Shown in pieces: positions 17,419-25,154 of a stretch of DNA of 64,000 nucleotides (within the stretch, counting starts at the first letter, position 1; every line of letters begins with the position of its first letter). The notes under the pieces are model-generated. The model was not told the origin of the DNA, did no database searches, and was given only the letters and a program-made list of their open reading frames with translations. A program made the position numbers and the translations under genes. The stretch is from JAJPKK01 sp963787675 (GTDB lineage Bacteria; Pseudomonadota; Alphaproteobacteria; Rhizobiales; Xanthobacteraceae): the NCBI GenBank assembly GCA_963787675.1, contig CAWBDV010000007.1, forward strand, positions 1,240,001 through 1,304,000, read 5' to 3'.

Positions 17419-18153
17419 ATGAATAACGTCATCGTTTGGGATATTGAAACGGTCCCCGACCTCAAAGGCTTCGCTGCCGCCAACGGTCTCGAAGCGCAGG
17501 GCGATGACGACATTCGCGCCGCGATGGGCGACAAGTTTCCCAAGCATATTTATCACTCGATCATCTGCATTGGCGCCCTCGTTGCCCACAGGGATAGTGG
17601 TCACTGGGCTGTCGATGCCCTCGGTGCTCCGCATGTTGGGGAGCGCTCGGAAAAGGCGCTCGTCTCGACATTCGTTGATCGCATCGCGGAATTGTCGCCG
17701 CAACTCGTGACGTTCAACGGCACGTCGTTCGATCTTCCCGTCATGCGATATCGCGCAATGGTTCATGAAGTCGCGGCACCGGGACTGTCCTTGCGTCCCT
17801 ACTTCAATCGCTATACCGAAGATGCGATCGATCTTTGCGATGTGCTGTCGTCATTCAGTCCCCAAGGCAAAGCGACCCTGCACGAGTTGTGCCGGGTCAT
17901 GGGACTGCCTGGAAAGCCTGACGGCATGAGCGGCGGAGAAGTCGAGAAATACTATCGCGACGGACGCATTCGCGAAGTCGCCGAGTACTGCGAAAGCGAT
18001 GTCGTCAATACCTACCGAGTCTGGTTGCGATATGAACTTTTTCGCGGACGGCTGTCTGCCGCGGATTTCCAGGCAAGCGAAACGGGCCTCATTGATTTCA
18101 TCAAGACGCGGGAAAATACGAAGCCATACCTTACCGATCTCATGCCGCGTTGA
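17419..18153 (+). CDS. PolB-type 3'-5' exonuclease
   Basis: 244 residues from the ATG at 17419 (an in-frame start at 17359 adds unlikely residues). It belongs to the DnaQ-like family related to the PolB proofreading domain (PF10108): Exo I WDIET with D8 and E10, Exo II TFNGTSFDLPV with D105, Exo III YCESDVVNTY with Y190-x3-D194. All catalytic acids are present. It should remove nucleotides from single-stranded 3' ends using two metal ions. It lies 70 bases before the ParA gene on the same strand, so the two may be co-transcribed. It could also be an unrelated housekeeping nuclease. Confidence 0.85.
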   Translation: MNNVIVWDIETVPDLKGFAAANGLEAQGDDDIRAAMGDKFPKHIYHSIICIGALVAHRDSGHWAVDALGAPHVGERSEKALVSTFVDRIAELSPQLVTFNGTSFDLPVMRYRAMVHEVAAPGLSLRPYFNRYTEDAIDLCDVLSSFSPQGKATLHELCRVMGLPGKPDGMSGGEVEKYYRDGRIREVAEYCESDVVNTYRVWLRYELFRGRLSAADFQASETGLIDFIKTRENTKPYLTDLMPR

Positions 18154-18223
18154 AGCCCCGATGACTTTGCGCTCCGCCGACTGCTGATAGCATCTCATCC
18201 TTGCCGATACATGGAGATTCAGC

Positions 18224-19114
18224 GTGCACGTAAAGCTCATCGCTGTCGCAAATATGAAGGGCGGCGTCGGCAAAACTGCCACGGTGATTGCATTGGCGGA
18301 AGCCCTCGCGGCACAAGGAGCGGCTGTGCTGGTCGTCGATGCTGACGCCCAATCGAATGCCTCGATATGCATCGCGGGCGACGAAAAGCTCAAAAAGCTG
18401 ATTGAGGACGGCCATACGATCGATGGGTATCTAGATGATTTCCTGCTTGGCGGACGAAAAGTCCGCTTTCAGGATTGCATCTGCGATCACGCCAGCGATG
18501 TCTCGCACGGGGGACAACAGTTGGACGTTTCACTTCTTGCAGCAAGTTCGCAACTTCGCCTTCTCGAACGCGACATCATTTACAAACTGACCCAGCAGAA
18601 ATTTGGTCTGAACGCTATCGTCCGGCGGGTATTCGATATTCTCAAAACGGAACTCAACCGACCGAATATGAGATTCGATTTTGTCATCATCGACTGCGCG
18701 CCAGGGATCTCGGCGTTCACTGAAGCCGGCATTCGTCTGGCCGACCTTGTGATCGTACCCACGATACCTGATTTCTTGTCAACCTATGGACTGAGTTCTT
18801 TCTGCAAGAATCTCTGGACGGGCGGACACGCGCCTGGAACCATGCCGCCTCCCAGCAGGCTACCCCACGTGCTGATTACGCGAGATCGCCAGATCAACGA
18901 GCACAAAAAAACGATCGCTAAGATCAGAAACGAGAGTGCCGCGCCAGATCCTGCCTTCATACCGCTCGACACGGTCATTAAGGAGGCCGCCGCCGTTTCA
19001 GAAGCGCTCGGTAAAGCTGGTACCGGGCCGACCTTCACCAACAAATGGGGCAACATGGTCCCTGTGCTCGGCAGGCTCGCTCAAGAAATCAAGGAGGTTT
19101 TGAATGGCACTTGA
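18224..19114 (+). CDS. ParA/MinD-type ATPase
   Basis: 296 residues, GTG start at 18224 with GGAGA about 9 bases upstream. Deviant Walker A KGGVGKT at residues 12-18, switch region VVDADAQSN near 36-44 and a DFVIIDCAPG Walker B near 147-156 identify a ParA-family P-loop ATPase. Such proteins dimerise on ATP, bind DNA or membrane and position cargo; variants occur in defence systems. A ~40-residue insertion after the DADAQSN region (LDDFLLGGRKVRFQDC) sets it apart from plasmid ParA. No ParB or parS is visible. The next gene overlaps its end by 11 bases, so the two are coupled. Confidence 0.8.
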   Translation: MHVKLIAVANMKGGVGKTATVIALAEALAAQGAAVLVVDADAQSNASICIAGDEKLKKLIEDGHTIDGYLDDFLLGGRKVRFQDCICDHASDVSHGGQQLDVSLLAASSQLRLLERDIIYKLTQQKFGLNAIVRRVFDILKTELNRPNMRFDFVIIDCAPGISAFTEAGIRLADLVIVPTIPDFLSTYGLSSFCKNLWTGGHAPGTMPPPSRLPHVLITRDRQINEHKKTIAKIRNESAAPDPAFIPLDTVIKEAAAVSEALGKAGTGPTFTNKWGNMVPVLGRLAQEIKEVLNGT

Positions 19115-19544
19115 AATCGACGGTTTCGCGGTGTTCCAGAGCATCGGCTCAAACCGCGTCACCTTCGCGGGTATCGCCGCCGATGTCGTAAAGGCGGCGC
19201 GAACCCTCGTGGCCAAGTCGATTAAGGACAAGAAGACCGGGCTGGCGGCGTTGCGCGACATCCGAAATGCACTTGGACCAGAGTCCTTCAACCTCATCAC
19301 GGATGGCATGGCCGACTCGCAGATCAAGTCTGTCGCGACCAATCTCGACAAGCACAATCCCGAATTGAAGACATCCAGCTCGGCTTGGCAGCGGCGTCAC
19401 GTCCTAGCGCTCGCGGACGGCTCCGTTGAACCATCGGATAAGCCGAAGTCTTCGCCAAAGGTGAAAACCAAGAAACCTCCTGTGGCGCCGAAGGCTCCCG
19501 AACGGATATCCTTTAGTTCGGCAGGCGCTACCCGGAAGCGCTGA
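19104..19544 (+). CDS. Uncharacterised 146-residue partner of the ParA ATPase
   Basis: Starts 11 bases before the ParA stop with AAGGAGG upstream (about 19091-19097). Residues 1-90 look helical and globular (GFAVFQSIGSNRVTFAGIA, LAALRDIRNALGPESF). Residues 105-146 are a proline- and lysine-rich, probably disordered basic tail (KPKSSPKVKTKKPPVAPK). I do not recognise the family. Its tight coupling suggests it works with the ATPase, for instance as the cargo or activator; the basic tail could contact DNA or stimulate ATP hydrolysis as ParB N-termini do. That is inference. Confidence 0.6.
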   Translation: MALEIDGFAVFQSIGSNRVTFAGIAADVVKAARTLVAKSIKDKKTGLAALRDIRNALGPESFNLITDGMADSQIKSVATNLDKHNPELKTSSSAWQRRHVLALADGSVEPSDKPKSSPKVKTKKPPVAPKAPERISFSSAGATRKR

Positions 19545-19604
19545 TGAACGATGGGCCGATGCTCGAAGCCTTCGGCCACACTCCGTAGAACCGTAGTACA
19601 GCCA

Positions 19605-19738
19605 GACGCGCCGATGGAAATCTGACCTCCTACGTTGAGCGGGCCGGTCATTCGATCCGCATGGGATCACGCCGGTCCACGGCGGCTGACCAACGGGTTT
19701 CTCAAAGAAGCTGGAATGCCACGCGGCGGCCCTCAGCC
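19605..19738 (+). pseudogene. IS1-family transposase internal remnant, cut by IS66
   Basis: Degenerate plus-strand copy of the segment TSYVERA, SIRMGSRRS and the ECHAAALS region, with frameshifts. It ends exactly at CCTCAGCC (19731-19738), after which an IS66-type terminus begins. The continuing part of the transposase (LSLYVAHYNW) is found next to the other IS66 end at 6170. Confidence 0.75.
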
Positions 19739-19930
19739 GTAAGCGGTCTTCTGACCGCACGGGTCTGACGGCTTGACGTTTTGCCTGGACTGTGGCGGCG
19801 GACGACGGATTACGCCGCTTGGCGTATTGCGGAGCACTCGGCCGCCCAGGCCCATGGCATGAGCTCGTCGAGGCGCGAGGCCGGCCAGAGGTTGACGAGC
19901 TTCCCGATTCAAAGCCCCCGAGCCTCGGCG
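19739..19930 (-). pseudogene. tnpC: IS66 right end with tnpC 3' remnant
   Basis: The terminus GTAAGCGGTCTTCTGACC starts at 19739. Reading the minus strand inward, the frame ending at the stop at 19810 encodes GKLVNLWPASRLDELMPWAW, the C-terminal signature of IS66 TnpC. The rest of tnpC is missing. Confidence 0.75.
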
Positions 19931-20016
19931 GTCATTCCTTCGTCGGTAATGAGCAGCCGCTTGCAGACACCATCGGGAAATGGCTCGCCGACCAGCACCT
20001 ATGATGTGACGGGCTA

Positions 20017-20265
20017 TCATTGCTGTCCCGATGCCGTCCTGATCGGTGTTGGCATGATCGGAAAGTCGATGTAGGAGGCGTGCGCCGCATCGTGGAAGAT
20101 GGTTTGGCGGGCTGCGACCATCTGGGCATCGGCGCCTACCGGCTGGCCGGTGTTCAGGTTGCGGTCATAGTGGGGGAAATTGCTGCTCGCTATTTCAAGC
20201 CGGATCTGGTGCCCGACCTTGAACAGGTTGCTCGTTGGAAACACCGTGATCGTGTGTCACGGGCG
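20017..20265 (-). pseudogene. CocE/NonD-family hydrolase, C-terminal remnant
   Basis: Encodes FPTSNLFKVGHQIRLEIASS, NFPHYDRNLNTGQPVG and ARQTIFHDAAHASYI, the C-terminal jelly-roll segment of CocE/X-Pro dipeptidyl-peptidase-type hydrolases. The catalytic domain is absent. It is joined at about 20265 to an outer-membrane protein fragment. Confidence 0.65.
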
Positions 20266-20425
20266 GAAACGACGACGTGATAGTCCCGGTATCAAGATAG
20301 AGATACTCAAGCTTCACGCTGGCGTTTCCCCAGAAGGCGTATTCAACGCCGCCTCCGACCGTCCAGAAATCGTGCGATGACGTTGCGTTGACGGTGCCGA
20401 CACCAGCGAGTGTTGCTGTCGACGA
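20265..20425 (-). pseudogene. Outer-membrane beta-barrel protein fragment
   Basis: Minus-strand sequence encodes DFWTVGGGVEYAFWGNASV and KLEYLYLDTGTITSSF, the penultimate strands of small porin-like outer-membrane proteins of Bradyrhizobium type. Both ends are cut; it is debris between unrelated fragments. Confidence 0.5.
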
Positions 20426-20760
20426 CCAGTCACCCTGGCCCCAATCGTGCGCTGCTCTTCGATATTGTTTCCGATCGTATCGACGGCGCGTATTCGCAGG
20501 GTCAGCCCTGCGGCATCAGGAGGGATTTGAACTGTCTGAGAGTGCGGCGGGTCGACCGAGCTCACCTCGCAAACCCGAGATTGACCGATGTATGCCGCCA
20601 CACGAGCAACCCGCCGGGTTGAGGAAACCGCAAACTCGAAGGTCTCGCCGGCTCGGGGCTCTCCGTTCAGACGAATTTCCAGTTTAAGGTCCGTCTCCGT
20701 CACCTGTCTGTGGCGCGTTCGACGCCCCCAGGCGAGAGTGCGTACACTGTGGCGGCCCCT
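20425..20760 (-). other. Unassigned open frame in a debris region
   Basis: A minus-strand frame encodes LKLEIRLNGEPRAGETFEFA, VARVAAYIGQSRVCEVS and LTLRIRAVDTIGNNIEEQ. The composition looks like real beta-rich protein, but I do not recognise it, and it continues into other fragments on both sides. It is probably part of a broken gene. Confidence 0.3.
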
Positions 20761-20764
20761 TCTG

Positions 20765-21145
20765 TCAGGCACGGGTTTTCTCACCGTCAGCAACACTCGG
20801 CGGCAGCGCGTGCAGGCCAATGATCCGCGGCATCGGCGCACAACCACCGCACCATGTGCAGCGCAGCCCCAGCACGAGGCTTCCGACTGACGCCAACGGG
20901 TGGCGATCGATGGTCCGGATGTCGATCGCGCGGCTGGTTTGGCACCCCGGACAGAACACATCGAGCCAAGGCGCTCCGGCCATCATGGCGGCTCGGATCG
21001 TCGGCGACCACAGTGCACCACGGCCGGCTGCCAGTGCAGCATTCCACCGCTCGATCACGCGCCGAGCGTCCTCGCGTGCAGCCTTTTCCTCTGCGCGCGT
21101 GCGCCAAGTCGCAAGCATCTCGGGACGGCGCGTGCGGACCCCCAT
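20765..21145 (-). CDS. Putative zinc-ribbon protein
   Basis: About 126 residues. An N-terminal helical part (WRTRAEEKAAREDARRVIERW) is followed by a Cys4 arrangement, FCPGCQT and LRCTWCGG, separated by ~30 residues including AIDIRTIDRHPLASV, as in a treble-clef zinc ribbon. I associate this protein with Bradyrhizobium genomes, function unknown. The start is uncertain (ATG at 21145 or 21118; the open frame reaches 21205). It is divergent from the small gene and ligase that follow. Confidence 0.6.
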   Translation of the reverse strand: MGVRTRRPEMLATWRTRAEEKAAREDARRVIERWNAALAAGRGALWSPTIRAAMMAGAPWLDVFCPGCQTSRAIDIRTIDRHPLASVGSLVLGLRCTWCGGCAPMPRIIGLHALPPSVADGEKTRA

Positions 21146-21253
21146 GCAGCCAATCTTACACGATCCCTTGGGCGTGGTTGGTCGGTTTTCGGGAGTGAAC
21201 CGCAAGATGGCTAGGTGGCACTAATCAATGCCACCACAACCCGAGAGGACGAT

Positions 21254-21436
21254 ATGAGTGCGCCGCCGTTCTTGGCAGTTCCTTGGACCGCCGTCTCAGT
21301 CAACGAATTGAATGAGCCGGAAGCGTCAGCCACGTTTCGGGCCGCTCAGTTGCCGAATCCAAACTCTCAACCGAAGTCTCTACCAATTCAAGGTGGCCGC
21401 CTGACCCGTCGAGACGTGGAAAGGCTTATGACCTAG
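21254..21436 (+). CDS. Small hypothetical protein upstream of the DNA ligase
   Basis: 60 residues with GAGAGGA about 8 bases before the ATG at 21254 (a longer frame from 21215 is less likely). It is polar, with PWTAVSVNELNEPEAS and a C-terminal LTRRDVERLMT that could be a short helix. No family recognised. It lies 68 bases before the ligase gene on the same strand. Confidence 0.45.
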   Translation: MSAPPFLAVPWTAVSVNELNEPEASATFRAAQLPNPNSQPKSLPIQGGRLTRRDVERLMT

Positions 21437-21504
21437 GTTTCTAAACGCGCCGGCTGCGATCTCTCCGTCTTGCTGGGGAACCATCGCCGCCATAACTATC
21501 GGCG

Positions 21505-22167
21505 ATGGTATCGCGCAGCCTTCCTGTCGGTTTCATTGTGCCGGCCCAGCCGATTGAGCGCACAGTTCCGCCGGCCGGGGCCGAGTGGGTGCATGAAATC
21601 AAACATGACGGATATCGGATGATCGTCCGCAAGGATGCCGGCACCGTGCGCCTCTTCACGCGCAACGGCTATGATTGGAGCGGACGGTTCCCGGCCATTA
21701 CGGCCGCGGCCTTGAGGCTCAAGGCGGCCGCCTTCACGATCGACGGCGAGGTGGTGATTTGCGGACCGGACGGCCTCTCGCGCTTCGACGAGCTTCGTCG
21801 TCGTGAGAGCGCCACTGCCGCGTTCCTGTACGCTTTCGATCTCCTTGACCTCGAGGGCGAGGATCTTCGTGGCGTCGCCATGATTGAGCGCAAGGCGGGA
21901 CTTGCGCGGCTGCTGCGGCGGTCCAAGGCCGGCATCTTGCTGAACGAGCACATCGCCGCTGATGGCCCCGAAGTGTTTGCTCAGGCTTGTCGGCTTGGCG
22001 CTGAGGGGATCGTCTCCAAACGTATCGACTCACCCTATCGCTCGGGGCGGCACCCAGCCTGGATCAAGGTCCGCAATCCGGCGAGCCTCGCGGTGCAGAG
22101 GGAGCGCAGCGAGAACTGGAACGCGCCACGAAGCAGCCGCAGGCAAGCTGACCGTCCATTGGACTGA
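21505..22167 (+). CDS. Short ATP-dependent DNA ligase (nucleotidyltransferase domain)
   Basis: 220 residues. Catalytic lysine motif EIKHDGYR (K33), DGEVV motif III near residue 80, AFDLLDLEGEDLR, motif IV-like GAEGIVSKR and motif V PAWIKVRNP. This is the LigD-type nucleotidyltransferase domain, without the OB-fold that normally follows, so it is either a naturally short accessory ligase seen in this genus or a truncated gene. It would seal nicks through a lysyl-AMP intermediate. Proximity to SRAP genes fits a DNA-repair neighbourhood. Confidence 0.75.
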   Translation: MVSRSLPVGFIVPAQPIERTVPPAGAEWVHEIKHDGYRMIVRKDAGTVRLFTRNGYDWSGRFPAITAAALRLKAAAFTIDGEVVICGPDGLSRFDELRRRESATAAFLYAFDLLDLEGEDLRGVAMIERKAGLARLLRRSKAGILLNEHIAADGPEVFAQACRLGAEGIVSKRIDSPYRSGRHPAWIKVRNPASLAVQRERSENWNAPRSSRRQADRPLD

Positions 22168-22184
22168 TGAGCCTGCGATTGGCG

Positions 22185-22751
22185 TCAGCCAGTTGTCCCG
22201 GTCACAAGCTCAATCGGCTCGACAATCGATGGATCGTCGTTCTCGGGCTTGTTCACTCGTGTTGAGATCGGCCACATCGTCATCAACTCGGCCGGGAAGG
22301 GTCGCATGAGATCCCGCGGATCAGGCTCGTCCCCAATCCAGCGGTTGTAGTCGTCCGGTGCAAGGATGAGTGGCATACGATCATGGATCTCGGCCACGAG
22401 CGGGTTGGCGTCGGTCGTGATGACTGCGAACGTCCTGACCCACTCCCCACTCTTGGGGTCTTTCCAGTTCTCCCACAAACCGCCAACGCCAAACGGCTTG
22501 CCGTCCTTCATGGCGATCGCGTAAGGCTGTTTGGCCTTCTGCCCTTTGATTGCCTTCCACTCGAAGAAACCGTCGACAGGCACGATGCAGCGTCGCTTGC
22601 GGTACGCCTCGCGGAATGTAGGCAGGGTGGCAACCGTCTCGCATTTCGCGTTGATCGGCTTTCGACCTCCACTCGGATCCTTGCACCAGTACGGAATGAG
22701 GCCCCAGCGAAGCGGATCGAGTGAAGTCTCGCCCGCATGATGATGACCGCA
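22185..22751 (-). pseudogene. SRAP-family gene copy 1, 5'-truncated
   Basis: The open frame runs from a TGA at 22752 through GHHHAGETSLDPLRWGLIPY, NAKCETVATLPTF and VPVDGFFEWKAIKGQ to a normal C-terminus, closely matching the intact copy at 24374-25072. About the first 48 residues, including the catalytic Cys2, are missing, so it cannot form the thiazolidine DNA crosslink of SRAP proteins. The two copies are direct repeats about 2.2 kb apart. Confidence 0.85.
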
Positions 22752-22816
22752 TCAGATTACGAGGATCGGACCGTGAAGTCGCCGTTCCGAGACGAACGTG
22801 AGAACTATGGGACTAC

Positions 22817-23932
22817 TTACTGGCAGGCCGCTACCTGTCGCTTTTCCCAGGTCTGTTTCAGCACCCGCAACCAATTTCTGAAACATATCTTCTCTATCAG
22901 AGCCTCACCGAAACCACGCATACGCATGAGTTCCGCCAGATTTTGCAGTCCGCCAGCATTTGCGATCCCAGGTGGGATGTTCGCGCCGTCGAAATCCGAT
23001 CCGATGCCGACGGCATCCTCGCCGACGTGCTTGAGAAGGTAGTCGATGTGCTCGATGACCAACTCGGTGGGAGCATCCGAATCCCGACGGCCGTCGGAGC
23101 GCAGGAAGCTGATTGCGAAGTTGACGCCGACAATTCCGCCGGTGTCACGGATTGCGGCTAATTGCCGATCTGTGAGATTCCGCGAATGCGGGCTCAAGGC
23201 GTGCGCATTGGAATGAGTGGCGACGAGAGGTGCGTCGCTGATCGCGGCAACGTCCCAGAAACCGCGCTCGTTGATATGTGACAGATCAATCAAAATCTTT
23301 AAGCGGTTGCAGGCTCGGATGAGTTCCTTCCCAAGGTCCGTCAAACCGGGACCGGTGTCTGGCGAGGACGGACAGCGAAATGGTACCCCATGCCCAAATG
23401 CATTCGATCGGCTCCAAACTGGTCCGATGGAGCGCAGTCCAGCCTCGTGCAGTACATCAAGAAGCTCGAAATTCTGGTCAATGGCTTCCGCCCCTTCGAT
23501 ATGAAGGACAGCCGCCAACGCACCATCCCTCATGGCTCCTTCAATCTCGTTCACGTTGCGGCAGAGGCGAACGCCGCCCTGGGACTCCCTTTCGATGCGC
23601 AAGAGGAGAGAAACCATGCCGAAGACAGTGCGTTGCGCCTCGGTCATTTCGACCGCAGGCAAGGGCGCGGTCCCGTCGCTGACCAGTTGCGTAGCTGGGT
23701 TGCCATTGGTAGCGATTGCACGTTTAGTCGATGACGCGAATATCGCGAACAACCCTCCCGCAAATCCTCCCTGGCGCGCCATCGGAAGATCGAGGTGCCC
23801 CTTGCCCTCACCTTCGATGAACGCCTTGGGGGCATCTGCGCCGCCGCGCCGATAAAGCCGCGACAAAACGTCGTTATGTCCGTCGAAGATCGGCACAAGT
23901 CGAGACGATGCCATCAGGATGCTCTGCTGCAT
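22817..23932 (-). CDS. Membrane dipeptidase family M19
   Basis: 371 residues, family-typical length. Metal-binding motifs in order: IFDGHND near residue 15, VLHIEGAEA near 140, LIDLSHINERGF near 217, THSNAHALSPHSRN near 236 and GIGSDFDGAN near 310. M19 enzymes hydrolyse dipeptides with a binuclear zinc centre. No signal peptide is seen, so it is probably cytoplasmic. The start is either 23932 or the second methionine at 23914. It lies between the two SRAP copies, so it may have been brought in or kept by the duplication. Confidence 0.9.
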   Translation of the reverse strand: MQQSILMASSRLVPIFDGHNDVLSRLYRRGGADAPKAFIEGEGKGHLDLPMARQGGFAGGLFAIFASSTKRAIATNGNPATQLVSDGTAPLPAVEMTEAQRTVFGMVSLLLRIERESQGGVRLCRNVNEIEGAMRDGALAAVLHIEGAEAIDQNFELLDVLHEAGLRSIGPVWSRSNAFGHGVPFRCPSSPDTGPGLTDLGKELIRACNRLKILIDLSHINERGFWDVAAISDAPLVATHSNAHALSPHSRNLTDRQLAAIRDTGGIVGVNFAISFLRSDGRRDSDAPTELVIEHIDYLLKHVGEDAVGIGSDFDGANIPPGIANAGGLQNLAELMRMRGFGEALIEKICFRNWLRVLKQTWEKRQVAACQ

Positions 23933-23993
23933 AAACCCAAAAGTGCAGGCCCGTTTGGCCTCTGAGGGGACGCCTCGGCTTTCCTGCTGGCGG

Positions 23994-24293
23994 TTACCTC
24001 TTAAAACTCCTACGGAGCATCTTGCCGAGCTGAAAGGCGTGATCTGTCCAGTCGCCCTTCGGAGAGGATGGGGATGTTATTTCCCTGACCCCGCGACCCA
24101 ACCGAAACATGATGCCCGACCATGGCCCTTCTGGCGTTGCGTTCGCCCCAAGTTGCCTTTCTAAGCGCACCTTGAGCCTCTCAGCATTGGTCCGCTCATG
24201 TTCCGTTGCGGCGGAGTCCGTGAACACCGCCGCTAAAGCTCGCAGCTTCCGATGAATAGCTGCGGCAGACCTAGCATTCTCACTTATCGGCAT
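23994..24293 (-). CDS. Small DUF2786-like protein
   Basis: 99 residues starting MPISENARSAAAIHRKLRAL, with GAGGAAA directly before the ATG at 24293. The stretch KLRALAAVFTDSAATEHERTN followed by AERLKVRLERQL resembles the helical opening of DUF2786-type proteins. The tail is basic (WTDHAFQLGKMLRRSFKR). No function known. It reads toward the dipeptidase gene. Confidence 0.5.
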   Translation of the reverse strand: MPISENARSAAAIHRKLRALAAVFTDSAATEHERTNAERLKVRLERQLGANATPEGPWSGIMFRLGRGVREITSPSSPKGDWTDHAFQLGKMLRRSFKR

Positions 24294-24373
24294 TTTCCTC
24301 ATCCGCCACAACAGGACGCACGCAGTCTTACACCACTCGGTCCGTTTCTCACAACAAACTAGGAAAGACGACC

Positions 24374-25072
24374 TCAGTCGGTGCCAGTTGCAAGTTTGAT
24401 TGGCTCGACAATCGACGGATCGTCGTTCTCCGGCTTGTTCACCCGTGTTGATATCGGCCACATCGTCATCAACTCAGCCGAGAACGATCTCATCAGATCA
24501 CGAGGATCAGGCTCGTCCCCGAGCCATCGGTTGTAATCCTCGGGTGCGAGGATGAGCGGCATCCGATCATGAATCTCGGCCACGAGCGAGTTGGCGTCGG
24601 TTGTGATGACTGCGAAGGTTCTGACCCACTCTCCACTTTTCGGGTCTTTCCAGTTCTCCCAGAGACCGCCAATGCCAAACGGCTTGCCGTCCTTCATGGC
24701 AATCGCGTAAGGCTGTTTGGCCTTCTGCCCTTTGATTGCCTTCCACTCGAAGAAACCGTCGACAGGCACGATGCAGCGTCGCTTGCGGTACGCCTCGCGG
24801 AATGTCGGCAAGGTAGCGACCGTCTCGCATTTCGCGTTGATCGGCTTTCGGCCTCCACTCGGGTCCTTGCACCAGTATGGAATGAGGCCCCAGCGAACAG
24901 GATCAAGTGAAATTTCCCCGGTATGGTGGTTGCACCGAATGACCAATAGCTCCTGGCTCGGCGCGGCGTTCCAACGCGCTGGGTAATTATGAACGCGACT
25001 GTCGCGGACGTTCATACCATCGACGATGGCATATCGAGGGGGTCCGCTGCTTTGAATGATGCGTCCGCACAT
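24374..25072 (-). CDS. SRAP-family protein (YedK/HMCES-like), copy 2
   Basis: 232 residues starting MCGRIIQS. Cys2, exposed after methionine removal, is the catalytic nucleophile that bonds covalently to abasic sites in single-stranded DNA. Other family residues are present: the N of PARWNAAPSQ, NAKCETV (glutamate), and EIHDRMPLIL (histidine). It shields abasic sites during replication; in bacteria it often neighbours translesion or end-joining genes, and an ATP ligase lies 2.2 kb away. It is the intact member of a duplicated pair. Confidence 0.9.
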   Translation of the reverse strand: MCGRIIQSSGPPRYAIVDGMNVRDSRVHNYPARWNAAPSQELLVIRCNHHTGEISLDPVRWGLIPYWCKDPSGGRKPINAKCETVATLPTFREAYRKRRCIVPVDGFFEWKAIKGQKAKQPYAIAMKDGKPFGIGGLWENWKDPKSGEWVRTFAVITTDANSLVAEIHDRMPLILAPEDYNRWLGDEPDPRDLMRSFSAELMTMWPISTRVNKPENDDPSIVEPIKLATGTD

Positions 25073-25154
25073 AGACGCGATGTAAGCATCTTCTGGTGGT
25101 CACGCCACGTCGCTATCAGGGGAGCGCGGCTGCGTCTACGACCTGTCCCGTTCT

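Noticed and set aside
18224..19544. ParA pair considered as a plasmid partition operon
   Set aside because: No ParB-type HTH, no parS-like repeats and no replication gene are present; kept only as a ParA-family ATPase with an unknown partner.
20314..20961. 215-residue gene on the minus strand as a single protein
   Set aside because: The frame crosses several unrelated fragments (zinc-ribbon antisense, unknown beta-rich piece, porin region), so it is not one gene.
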